NCBI GenBank assembly: GCA_017534025.1 | Contig: JAFWDF010000003.1 | Coordinates: forward strand, 1-16,951 | Length of the DNA: 16,951 bases | Origin: Bacillota bacterium | GTDB lineage: Bacteria; Bacillota; Clostridia; Peptostreptococcales; Anaerovoracaceae | Direction: 5' to 3' | Shown: positions 1 to 7,391 of the stretch, in pieces | Layout of the letters: each line of letters starts with the position of its first letter | How positions within the stretch are numbered: the first letter of the stretch is position 1 | Translations under genes and position numbers: made by a program | Notes under the pieces: generated by a model | Told to the model about the DNA's origin: nothing | Seen by the model: only the letters and a program-made list of their open reading frames with translations | The model's database searches: none

Positions 1-1827
1 CCGCTGTCCCGCGGATGCACTGCCCGCGTTTCCCGCTTTGCTGAGTTCTTTGAGCTCCTGCTTCACCTCATCCGCGAACTGGCGTGTTTCAATGAGGATT
101 TCTCTGGCTTCTTCTCTGGCCTTTTCCAGAGCCCTGCGGCTCTTTTCCTCGGACGCGGTTTTTCTGCGTTCAAACTCTCTGCGTTCCTGCTCCAGTTCGT
201 CCCGCATGTCCCGGATCCGCCGCAGTTCCTCTTCGGAGGATTTTTTTTCGTCCTCGATGACCGAAATCAGATTCTCGAATTCCATGCCTTTGCGCCCGAG
301 AATTTCCGAGGCCCGGTCTATGATCGAACTTTCTATGCCCAGCTTGCGCGAAATCTCAAAAGCATTGGACTTTCCGGGCATACCGATGCGGAGCCGGTAA
401 GTCGGGCTCAGCGTTTCCACATCGAATTCCATGGACGCATTTTCCACACCTTCCGTAGTCAGCGCGTATTTTTTCAATTCGCTGTAATGCGTGGTGGCAA
501 AAATCAATGCACCGGTACCGGACAGGAACTCCAGAATGGAAATGGCCAGCGCCGCTCCTTCTGCCGGATCTGTTCCGGCGCCGAGTTCATCCAGCAGGAT
601 AAACGTATCCGGGCCTGCCACCCGGGCTATGTCCACGATATTCTTCATATGAGAGGAAAACGTGCTGAGGCTCTGCTCTATGCTCTGCTCATCGCCGATG
701 TCCGCGCAGACATTTTTCATCACCGGAATCACGGTTCCCGGACCGGCCGGAATGTGCATGCCCGCCTGCGTCATCAGCATCAGCAGCCCGGCGGTTTTGA
801 GCGCCACCGTCTTGCCGCCTGTGTTCGGACCGGTAATGATCAGGGTTTTGTAATCTTTTCCGGCGGTAATATCCAGCGGCACCACTTTTTCCGGATCGAT
901 CAGCGGATGCCTCCCCTGCCGGATATCCAGAATGCCGTCTGTATTCAGTTCCGCGGAACAGCCGCCATACTTCACCGACAGCCGTGCTTTCGCGAAGATC
1001 AGATCGAGGCGGGTGAGATATTTCTGGTTATTAATGATCGGCCGGACCTCCGCAGCAACCTCCGCGGACAATTCCGCCAGAATGCGCTGCACTTCCTCCC
1101 GCTCCTTCAATTCCAGTTCCCGGATCTCATTGTGCATCTCCACCACAGCCTGCGGTTCGATGAACAGCGTGGCTCCTGTGGAGGAACGGTCGTAAATCAC
1201 GCCCGGGAACCGGCCTCTGTGTTCCTGCTTCACAGGAATTACCAGATGTCCTTCCCGCATGGTCACAACGGCGTCCTGCAGCAGCTCCCGTGCAGACGGA
1301 GAGCTGATAATCGCGTTGATCCTGGCCCGCGCGCTTTCCTGCAGCTTCAGCATTTTCCGCCGGATATCATGCAGTTTCGGACTGGCGGTATCCGCCATGT
1401 GGTCTTCGGACTCAATACATTGCCCGATCCGGTCGGCCAGTCTTTTTTCCACAGTCAGCAGCCCGGCATATTCTTTCAGCTTCGGGATTTCCGGCAGGCC
1501 GCCGTCTTTCAGGAAAAGACGGACCGCTTCCGCGACGCGGAGACTGGATGCAATCTCCAGCAGATCCCCCATGGAAAGCACCCTGCCTTTTTCGGCATAT
1601 CGCACTTTCCTCTTAACGTCATAAAGTCCTCCCAAGGGGATGCTTCCCTTTGCGAGGATTACACTGACCGCTTCATCGGTTTCCTGAAGCCATTCTTCTA
1701 TTTCATATTTTTTATCAGAAGGCACGATCTCGCCCGCCGCCTTTCCGGCCATCGGAGAACGTGCCTCCTCCTGTAAAACAGAACGTATTCTGTCAAATTC
1801 CAATACTCTGTAAACTTTTTCGTCCAT
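1..1827 (-). CDS. mutS2: MutS2 (endonuclease/ribosome-collision ATPase), 3' end cut by window
   Basis: DNA mismatch-repair-like ATPase of the MutS2 family. Members suppress homologous recombination or, in Bacillus, act on collided ribosomes; which role applies here cannot be read from sequence. 609 codons are visible of a family length near 780-790. The N-terminal domain is at about 1-120, the core and lever at about 120-300, and the ABC-type ATPase at about 300-510. Walker A GPNTGGKT is at residues 333-340, Walker B ILLDELGAGTD is centred on D413-E414, and the switch histidine lies in TTHYSEL (about 447). A charged coiled coil starts near 510. The C-terminal Smr nuclease domain lies beyond the window. 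The ATG overlaps the zapA stop by one base (TAATG) and no good Shine-Dalgarno sequence precedes it, so it is probably translated by reinitiation after zapA. The frame is intact throughout. Confidence 0.96.
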   Translation of the reverse strand, partial: MDEKVYRVLEFDRIRSVLQEEARSPMAGKAAGEIVPSDKKYEIEEWLQETDEAVSVILAKGSIPLGGLYDVKRKVRYAEKGRVLSMGDLLEIASSLRVAEAVRLFLKDGGLPEIPKLKEYAGLLTVEKRLADRIGQCIESEDHMADTASPKLHDIRRKMLKLQESARARINAIISSPSARELLQDAVVTMREGHLVIPVKQEHRGRFPGVIYDRSSTGATLFIEPQAVVEMHNEIRELELKEREEVQRILAELSAEVAAEVRPIINNQKYLTRLDLIFAKARLSVKYGGCSAELNTDGILDIRQGRHPLIDPEKVVPLDITAGKDYKTLIITGPNTGGKTVALKTAGLLMLMTQAGMHIPAGPGTVIPVMKNVCADIGDEQSIEQSLSTFSSHMKNIVDIARVAGPDTFILLDELGAGTDPAEGAALAISILEFLSGTGALIFATTHYSELKKYALTTEGVENASMEFDVETLSPTYRLRIGMPGKSNAFEISRKLGIESSIIDRASEILGRKGMEFENLISVIEDEKKSSEEELRRIRDMRDELEQERREFERRKTASEEKSRRALEKAREEAREILIETRQFADEVKQELKELSKAGNAGSASAGQR

Positions 1828-2534
1828 TATTTCTTTCTGAGCTCGTCGAGTTCATTTTTCAGGTTGATATTTTCCATCTGAATATCGAAAAAGCTGTTCT
1901 CGAGTTCCTTGTACTTATCCTGCATCGCTTCCAGCCCGATATCTTCATTCCGGCGGGAACGCTTCAGATCATCCAGCTCTTTGCGGAGCGCCCTTGCTTC
2001 CTCCCGGTAGGACTCGGCCTGTTCCCGTTCCTCCTGGTACCGGCTCTCCATCTCGGACATTTCCGACAGCACCGACTGCGAGGAATCAAAATCCTCCTGC
2101 GCCTTCTGATACTGCGCCGTCATTTCCTCCAGCTGTTCTTTCACCTGGTTCAGTTCCACATTCTTTGCGTTGAAAATGCGCTGCAGCTCCTGAAGCTGCT
2201 CCACACTGTTGGCAGACTCATCCTTATAGCGAAGCAGAGTCTGTTTCGCGTCCTCCCAGAGTTTGACCAGGTCATCCTGCTGCTTCTGCAGATCCGCGTT
2301 AATCTGTTCCAGTTCGCTGACCTGACGGTTGGATTCGTACAGATCGCTGGCAATATTCACAGAGGAAAGCACCGCCAGCGACAAGGTTGAAAGCGACGGC
2401 AATGTGCGGTTGATTTCCGTCATCATCTTGTCCACATACCCTGCGACTTCAAGCATCCGCTCCTCCGGCACATTGCCGGCAATTGTATATTCCTGTCCAA
2501 AAATCCGGACAGTCACCTTATTCGATCCTTCCAA
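1827..2534 (-). CDS. zapA: ZapA-like cell division protein with long coiled-coil tail
   Basis: Z-ring-associated protein that bundles FtsZ filaments in the cytoplasm. Residues 1-85 look like the ZapA domain: a beta strand KVTVRIFGQEYTIAG, then PEERMLEVAGYVDKMM, then a helix ending LSSVNIASDLYE. From about residue 85 to the end (235) the protein is almost pure charged heptad sequence rich in Q, E, L and K, so the family's usual 85-130 residue length is about doubled. The start is TTG at 2534, seven codons' worth inside the longest open frame, because AAGGAGG at 2543-2549 sits eight bases upstream. An earlier TTG at 2552 overlaps that Shine-Dalgarno sequence. No in-frame ATG occurs before the conserved domain. 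It precedes mutS2 with a one-base overlap and follows pheT, an order seen in Bacillus apart from genes lost between. The ZapA call is secure for the head; the function of the tail is unknown. Confidence 0.88.
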   Translation of the reverse strand: MEGSNKVTVRIFGQEYTIAGNVPEERMLEVAGYVDKMMTEINRTLPSLSTLSLAVLSSVNIASDLYESNRQVSELEQINADLQKQQDDLVKLWEDAKQTLLRYKDESANSVEQLQELQRIFNAKNVELNQVKEQLEEMTAQYQKAQEDFDSSQSVLSEMSEMESRYQEEREQAESYREEARALRKELDDLKRSRRNEDIGLEAMQDKYKELENSFFDIQMENINLKNELDELRKK

Positions 2535-2540
2535 ATCACT

Positions 2541-2549
2541 GACCTCCTT
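2541..2549 (-). promoter_or_regulatory. Strong Shine-Dalgarno that sets the TTG start of zapA
   Basis: On the minus strand AAGGAGGTC lies eight bases before TTG at 2534. Being near-perfect against the 16S tail, it decides between two candidate TTG starts (2552 and 2534) in favour of the downstream one. Confidence 0.75.
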
Positions 2550-2568
2550 CAATCAGTCTGATATATCC

Positions 2569-2624
2569 GGGCAGAGCGGGATGCCTGCCGCGGAAAACCG
2601 CGGCAGGCATAGGGAACTGTGCCC
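2569..2624 (-). other. Long two-part RNA hairpin filling the pheT-zapA gap
   Basis: A perfect 13-base-pair inverted repeat occupies 2581-2593 and 2598-2610 around a four-base loop (UUUU in the transcript). Outside it GGGCACAG (2624-2617) pairs with CUCUGCCC (2576-2569) with one C-C mismatch, separated from the inner stem by an asymmetric internal loop. The element starts within three bases of the pheT stop. No T-run follows on either strand, so it is not a classical intrinsic terminator. It may be a 3'-end stabiliser, an RNase processing site or a weak terminator between pheT and zapA. The pairing is seen directly; the role is inferred. Confidence 0.7.
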
Positions 2625-2626
2625 TG

Positions 2627-5026
2627 CTACATTTTTCTCAGTTCTGCGCTGTATGTACTTTCAATGGTGCTGATAATCCGTTCGTAATCTTCGCTGACTT
2701 CCTCATCGGTCAGGGTTCTGTCCGGATGCCGGAAGGTCAGTGCGAACGCAACGCTCTTCCTGCCTTCTTCAATCTGCTTGCCGCGGTAAACGTCAAAGAG
2801 TTCTGCGGATTCCAGAATAGCACCGCCGTTACGGAGAATCAGATCCCGGATTTCTCCCACCGGAATTGCCTCCGCCACGGTCAGGGCGATGTCTCTGGTA
2901 ATAGCCGGATATTTCGGCAGCGGACGGTAAACGATATCCATATCCTTCTGCTCAATAATCCAGGAGAAGGACAGTTCGCACAGGTATACCCGTTCGGAAA
3001 GGCCGTAACGCTCCGCTACATCCGGATGAATCTCGCCCATGCGGCCAACGGTTTCATCGCCTGCCATCACAGCTGCGCAGCGTCCCGGATGATACATTGG
3101 ATCCGTCGTTACCGCGGTAAAGCGGACATCCTGAATGCCGAGTATCTCAAACAGTTTTTCGAGGTAACCCTTCAGTTCAAAGAAATCTGCTTTCCCGTAC
3201 AGGCCGATGCACAGCTTCTCTTCTTCTTTCGGAAGACCTTCCTCATTAATAACAGAATTATTGAATACTTTTCCGATTTCAAATACTTTTGCGGCTTTAT
3301 TTCCCTTTGCAAAGTTTCTGGAGAGCACTTCCATCATGCTCGGCGCCAGGATCGTTCTCATCACGCTGTTTTCTTCACCCAGCGGATTAATGATGCGGAC
3401 AAAGTTCCGGAGATATTCGTCATCCTCCGGCAGATTCACTTTGTCCACGCTCTTCGGGCTCACGAAGGAATACGTCATGATTTCATCCAGCCCGAAAGAA
3501 TTCAGGATCGATCTGGCAGCAACCCGCACGGTTTCCGCATCCGTAAGGCCGGCCACCGCGCCGCCGGAAGGCAGGGTCTCAGGCATTTTATCATACCCGT
3601 AGATCCGGGCCACTTCTTCTACATAATCTTCTTCGATGTTCAGATCCTGTCTGACTGTCGGAGGAGTGACGCGGATTATGTCGCCGTCACGGGAAGTTTC
3701 CATTTCCAGGCTGCGGAAAATAGATTCCATTTCTTCTCCGGAAATGTCTGTGCCCAGCACTTTATTAATCCGGGAAACCCGGACATCCAGCGGTCTGGCT
3801 TCCTGTACCTGCGGATATTCATCCACAATGCCGCCGATCACGGTGCCGCAGCCCAGCATTTCTACCAGACGGCAGAAACGGTCCGCTGCCTTGTCGCACA
3901 GATTCGCGTCAATGCCTTTTTCATAGCGGCCGGAAGCTTCGGTTCTCAGACCGGTTTTCTTGGATGTGAAGCGGATCGAATCTGCATTGAAATTAGCCGC
4001 TTCCAGAATAACGGTCGTGGTATCTTCCTGAATTTCGGAATTCAGGCCGCCCATTACTCCTGCCAGCGCAATATGCCGCTCTGTATCATTGATGGTCAGC
4101 ATCGTGCTGTCCAGCTTTCTTTCTTCTCCGTCCAGCGTAGTGATCACATCATTATCCGCCGCCGTATCGATGATGATTTTTCCGCCTTTAATATTGCGGA
4201 TATCAAAGGCATGCAGCGGCTGGCCATATTCCAGCATTACAAAGTTGGTAATATCAACGATATTGTTGATCGGTCTCATACCCGCGTGCATGAGCCGTTT
4301 CTGCATCCACCACGGAGACTGGCCGATCTTTACATTTTTAATCACGCGCGCCGTATACCGCGGGCAGAGATCCGGTTTTCTGATCTCTACACTGATATAG
4401 TCGCTGACGTTTTCTTCCTCGTTCTGCGGTGTAATATCCGGATAACGGAGTTCCTTCCCGAATACGCAGGCTGCTTCGCGCGCCATGCCGATCATGGAGA
4501 GGCAGTCAGGACGGTTCGGGGTAATTTCGAAATCTACCACGCTGTCTTCCAGGCCGAGGGCTTCGCTGATCGGTGTGCCCGGAACCAGATCGTCATCGAG
4601 GATCCAGATGCCGTCGCGGATCAGAACATTAATGACCTTGTCGTCGTATCCCATTTCCGCAGCGGAACACAGCATTCCGTTGGAGACTTCCCCTCTGAGC
4701 TTTCCTTTTTTAATGACGGTGCCGTCAGGCAGTTTCCCGCCGTGCAGGATCACCGGCACCGTGGCGCCTTCAAATACGTTCGGTGCGCCGGTCACCACCT
4801 GGATCGGTTCTTCCTGTCCAATGTCCAGCATGCAGAGAACCAGCTTGTCCGCGGTCGGATGCGGTTTGATCTCGAGAATCTTCGCCACAACAATATTGGT
4901 AAAGGAAGTTCCCATCGGCTCCACGGTTTCTATATTGGAACCGGAGAGAATCATGCGCTCGCAGAATTCATCCACCGGCACATCAATATCCACATAATCT
5001 TTTAACCAATTTACTGATACTAACAT
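2627..5026 (-). CDS. pheT: Phenylalanyl-tRNA synthetase beta subunit
   Basis: Beta chain of the alpha2-beta2 enzyme that charges tRNA-Phe in the cytoplasm. At 799 residues it matches the usual bacterial length of about 800. An EMAP/OB-type tRNA-binding domain lies at about 45-150 (HPTADKL, VVTGAPNV, RGEVSNGMLCS). The B3/B4 editing domain is at about 212-390 (RYTARVI, RPINNIVDITN, EYGQPLHAFD), followed by EASGRYEKGID. B5 (about 400-475) and the catalytic-like core (about 480-680) come next, and a C-terminal ferredoxin-fold anticodon-binding domain starts near KYPAITRDIAL and ends KM. The start ATG has AGAGGTG seven bases upstream. It follows pheS by 21 bases, so the two are co-transcribed and probably made in equal amounts. 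Confidence 0.98.
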   Translation of the reverse strand: MLVSVNWLKDYVDIDVPVDEFCERMILSGSNIETVEPMGTSFTNIVVAKILEIKPHPTADKLVLCMLDIGQEEPIQVVTGAPNVFEGATVPVILHGGKLPDGTVIKKGKLRGEVSNGMLCSAAEMGYDDKVINVLIRDGIWILDDDLVPGTPISEALGLEDSVVDFEITPNRPDCLSMIGMAREAACVFGKELRYPDITPQNEEENVSDYISVEIRKPDLCPRYTARVIKNVKIGQSPWWMQKRLMHAGMRPINNIVDITNFVMLEYGQPLHAFDIRNIKGGKIIIDTAADNDVITTLDGEERKLDSTMLTINDTERHIALAGVMGGLNSEIQEDTTTVILEAANFNADSIRFTSKKTGLRTEASGRYEKGIDANLCDKAADRFCRLVEMLGCGTVIGGIVDEYPQVQEARPLDVRVSRINKVLGTDISGEEMESIFRSLEMETSRDGDIIRVTPPTVRQDLNIEEDYVEEVARIYGYDKMPETLPSGGAVAGLTDAETVRVAARSILNSFGLDEIMTYSFVSPKSVDKVNLPEDDEYLRNFVRIINPLGEENSVMRTILAPSMMEVLSRNFAKGNKAAKVFEIGKVFNNSVINEEGLPKEEEKLCIGLYGKADFFELKGYLEKLFEILGIQDVRFTAVTTDPMYHPGRCAAVMAGDETVGRMGEIHPDVAERYGLSERVYLCELSFSWIIEQKDMDIVYRPLPKYPAITRDIALTVAEAIPVGEIRDLILRNGGAILESAELFDVYRGKQIEEGRKSVAFALTFRHPDRTLTDEEVSEDYERIISTIESTYSAELRKM

Positions 5027-5047
5027 CTATATACACCTCTTCCCGGA

Positions 5048-6070
5048 CTATCTGAACTGCTTGAGGAACCGTTCATCATTCTCATAGAACAGACGGATAT
5101 CGTCCACCTCGTACTTGAGCATGGCGATCCGTTCCGCGCCGATGCCGAACGCATAGCCGGTGTATTTTTCGGTATCGATTTTTCCGACTTTCAGTACGTC
5201 CGGGTGAACCATACCGCAGCCCAGGATTTCAATCCAGCCGCTGCCCTTGCATACACGGCAGCCCTTGCCGCCGCACTTGAAGCAGGATACGTCCACTTCG
5301 GCACTCGGTTCCGTGAACGGGAAGTGATGCGGACGGAATTTTGTCTTCGTGTCTCTGCCGAACATCTGGCGCGCAAATTCCGCCAGTGTGCCCTTCAGAT
5401 CCGCCATAGTTACATTTTCGCCCACGACCATGCCTTCCACCTGATGGAATACCGGTGAATGGGTCGCGTCCGGCGTATCGGAACGGAACACTCTGCCCGG
5501 GGAGATAATCCGGATCGGAGGCTTCTGCGCCAGCAGGGTACGGGCCTGAACCGGAGAGGTCTGCGTTCTCAGGAGCACATCTTCCGAGATATAGAATGTG
5601 TCGGTCATATCTCTGGACGGATGATTCGGACCTGCGTTGAGCGCGTCAAAATTCATGAACACGGTTTCAATCTCCGGACCTTCTACCAGCGAGAATCCCA
5701 TATTCATAAAGATACGGGTCATCTCGTCGATCGTACGGGTGATCGGATGACGGACACCGACTTTCGGCGGTCTGCCCGGTTCGGTTACATCCAGTGCCTC
5801 CGCGTTAAAGCGGGCCTTCTGCTGGACCGCTTTCAGTTCTTCTTTTCTGACGGCGATGATTCGCTCAATTTCTTCTCTGGTCTCATTAGCCAGCTTGCCG
5901 ATGGCTTTTCTTTCTTCGGCACCGACGCTTCCCATAGACCGCAGGATCTTGGTCAGTTCCCCTTTCTTTCCCAGGAACTTGACTCTGAGTTCCTCCTGTT
6001 CCTCCATTGTGCTCGCATTCCGAAGCTGCTTTGTCGCTTCTTCCAGAATGGATTTCAGCTGATCACGCAT
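5048..6070 (-). CDS. pheS: Phenylalanyl-tRNA synthetase alpha subunit
   Basis: Catalytic alpha chain of Phe-tRNA synthetase, a class II aminoacyl-tRNA synthetase. An N-terminal coiled-coil arm covers about 1-85 (VKFLGKKGELTKILRSMG). The class II core follows, with RTQTSPVQARTL, the motif 2 region GRVFRSDTPDATHSPVFHQVEG, the substrate loop PFTEPSAEVDVSCFKCGG and motif 3 FGIGAERIAMLKY. The four-cysteine stretch CFKCGGKGCRVCKG is also present in Bacillus PheS. The frame stays open to a TTG at 6115, but ATG at 6070 is chosen because AAGGAG lies nine bases upstream and the 340 residues then fit Bacillus PheS (344). It lies just past the ftsZ terminator with no T-box leader. The gene order pheS-pheT is standard. 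Confidence 0.97.
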   Translation of the reverse strand: MRDQLKSILEEATKQLRNASTMEEQEELRVKFLGKKGELTKILRSMGSVGAEERKAIGKLANETREEIERIIAVRKEELKAVQQKARFNAEALDVTEPGRPPKVGVRHPITRTIDEMTRIFMNMGFSLVEGPEIETVFMNFDALNAGPNHPSRDMTDTFYISEDVLLRTQTSPVQARTLLAQKPPIRIISPGRVFRSDTPDATHSPVFHQVEGMVVGENVTMADLKGTLAEFARQMFGRDTKTKFRPHHFPFTEPSAEVDVSCFKCGGKGCRVCKGSGWIEILGCGMVHPDVLKVGKIDTEKYTGYAFGIGAERIAMLKYEVDDIRLFYENDERFLKQFR

Positions 6071-6079
6071 TTGATAGGT

Positions 6080-6085
6080 CTCCTT
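6080..6085 (-). promoter_or_regulatory. Shine-Dalgarno setting the pheS start
   Basis: AAGGAG on the minus strand is nine bases from ATG 6070. The upstream alternative TTG at 6115 lies inside the terminator T-run, has no ribosome site, and would add 15 basic residues foreign to the family. Confidence 0.75.
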
Positions 6086-6086
6086 C

Positions 6087-6115
6087 AGTAAATCGTTTTT
6101 CCTTCTTGCTTTCAA
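6087..6115 (-). promoter_or_regulatory. Weak candidate promoter for pheST
   Basis: TTGAAA (6115-6110) and TTTACT (6092-6087) are 17 bases apart and resemble sigma-A -35 and -10 boxes (5/6 and 4/6 matches). Against it, transcription would start near 6081, within the pheS ribosome site, giving an almost leaderless message. It is listed because nothing better lies between the ftsZ terminator and pheS. Confidence 0.2.
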
Positions 6116-6145
6116 AAAAGAAAGCCGGTGAAAAACCGGCTTTCT
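6114..6145 (-). terminator. Intrinsic terminator after ftsZ
   Basis: On the minus strand an 11-base-pair stem (AGAAAGCCGGT with ACCGGCTTTCT) closes a short loop and runs straight into six Ts (6119-6114). It starts about 15 bases after the ftsZ stop. Stem, loop and T-run all fit a Rho-independent terminator, so the dcw transcript probably ends mostly here. Confidence 0.88.
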
Positions 6146-6160
6146 GGTAGATCATTGCTA

Positions 6161-7288
6161 CTAATTTCTGAGCTTAGCCGCGGCATTTTTCAGAAAATCA
6201 GGTACATCAATTGAGTTATCGGACGATGCCGGTGCAGGTGCAGGTTCCGCTTCCTGCGTGAACACAGGAACTTCATCAATAGCCGGAGCCTGCGGTTCCG
6301 GAGCAGCTGGTGCTGCCGGTTCAGCCGCCTGGGCATTGTCTTCAAAACCGGTCGCGATAACCGTAACTCGGATTTCATCTTCCAGATCCGGATTCATGGA
6401 CGTACCGAAGATGATATTGGCATCTCTTGCTGCCGCCTTCTGAACCAGATCAGCCGCTTCATTAACTTCCAGCATACCCAGATCCATGCCGCCGGAAATA
6501 TTAAAGAGAATTGCCTTGGCGCCGTCGATGGACGTTTCAAGCAGCGGACTTCCGATCGCGCCCTTGACAGCATCCACAACGCGGTTGTCGCCGGAGCCGA
6601 CACCGATACCCATATGCGCGATACCGCGGTTGCTCATAACCGTCTTGACATCCGCAAAGTCCAGGTTGATGCTGCCCACATCGGAGATCAGATCTGTGAT
6701 GCCCTGTACACCCTGTCTCAGAACATCATCCGCCATGCCGAAGGCTTCCTTGATCGTCGTCTTGGAATCGGCGATATCCAGAAGCTTGTCATTCGGAACT
6801 ACTACCAGGGAATCCACATACTGCTTGAGATATTCAATTCCCAGCTCCGCAAAGTCTTTTCTGCGCTTTCCTTCAAAGCTGAACGGCTTAGTGACCACAC
6901 CGACCGTCAGTATGCCCTTTTCACGGGCAAGCTTGGCAATTACAGGAGCAGCCCCGGTTCCGGTCCCGCCGCCCATGCCGGCAGTTACGAAAACCATATC
7001 CGCGCCTTCAAAACATCTGTCCAGATCTTCCATGCTTTCCTGGGCAGCTCTGGTACCGATCTCCGGATTAGCACCTGCGCCGAGGCCCTTGGTCAGCTTT
7101 TCGCCGATCTGAATTTTCGACTCCGCACTGGAATTGTCCAGCGCCTGTCTGTCTGTGTTAACTGCAATGAACTCGACGCCCTGCATACCGGACTCGATCA
7201 TTCTGTTTACTGCGTTTCCGCCGCCGCCGCCGACGCCGATGACCAGAATCTGGGCGCCGTTTGTATCATTCAACTCAAACTGCAACAT
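6161..7288 (-). CDS. ftsZ: Cell division GTPase FtsZ
   Basis: Tubulin homologue that polymerises into the Z-ring at midcell and recruits the divisome. 375 residues, normal length. The nucleotide-binding start is [15 protein letters not shown] (16-30), the tubulin signature GGGTGTG is at 106-112, and the T7 catalytic loop is NLDFADV (208-214). An A/P/E-rich disordered linker covers about 316-358. The conserved C-terminal peptide IDVPDFLKN (360-368), which normally binds FtsA, SepF and other partners, is followed by AAAKLRN. The start ATG has AGGAGGT eight bases upstream. It is the last gene of the dcw run, separated from divIB by 103 bases that hold a promoter of its own, and closed by a terminator. 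FtsA, usually just upstream, is absent here. Confidence 0.99.
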   Translation of the reverse strand: MLQFELNDTNGAQILVIGVGGGGGNAVNRMIESGMQGVEFIAVNTDRQALDNSSAESKIQIGEKLTKGLGAGANPEIGTRAAQESMEDLDRCFEGADMVFVTAGMGGGTGTGAAPVIAKLAREKGILTVGVVTKPFSFEGKRRKDFAELGIEYLKQYVDSLVVVPNDKLLDIADSKTTIKEAFGMADDVLRQGVQGITDLISDVGSINLDFADVKTVMSNRGIAHMGIGVGSGDNRVVDAVKGAIGSPLLETSIDGAKAILFNISGGMDLGMLEVNEAADLVQKAAARDANIIFGTSMNPDLEDEIRVTVIATGFEDNAQAAEPAAPAAPEPQAPAIDEVPVFTQEAEPAPAPASSDNSIDVPDFLKNAAAKLRN

Positions 7289-7319
7289 TTAGAGCTACCT
7301 CCTGCATATAATATAGAAC

Positions 7320-7348
7320 ATTTTAACACACACCATTTGTTATCGCAA
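7320..7348 (-). promoter_or_regulatory. Sigma-A-type promoter for ftsZ
   Basis: In the divIB-ftsZ gap the minus strand carries TTGCGA (7348-7343), a 17-base spacer and TAAAAT (7325-7320), the last preceded by an extended -10 TGT. Transcription would begin about 25 bases before the ftsZ ribosome site. Local base composition is AT-rich compared with the surrounding genes. This would let ftsZ be made in excess over the upstream membrane proteins. Confidence 0.7.
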
Positions 7349-7391
7349 TAAATTGAAATCAAGAAATGTGTCTCCGAATATTACATTTTTG

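Noticed and set aside
487..1776. A 429-codon plus-strand open frame opposite mutS2
   Set aside because: The opposite strand encodes an intact MutS2 with Walker motifs; the plus frame shows no family features.
2557..2566. The 10-base word GTCTGATATA occurs in two intergenic regions (here and at 16596-16605)
   Set aside because: In 17 kb many 10-base matches occur by chance, and no longer similarity or shared structure surrounds them.
2726..5005. A 759-codon open frame on the plus strand opposite pheT
   Set aside because: The minus-strand pheT is unmistakable over the whole span. The plus frame has no recognisable domain, and long antisense frames are expected from the codon bias of this GC content.
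5250..5300. Four-cysteine cluster in PheS as an unusual zinc site
   Set aside because: The same CFKCGG...CxVCKG pattern is present in Bacillus PheS and is ordinary for the family.
6071..6160. T-box riboswitch upstream of pheS
   Set aside because: The gap is about 90 bases and is taken up by the ftsZ terminator. There is no room for a specifier stem, and no T-box sequence was seen.
7364..7388. Hairpin AAATGT/ACATTT downstream of divIB as a terminator
   Set aside because: Only six AT-rich pairs, a 13-base loop and no T-run directly after it on the minus strand.
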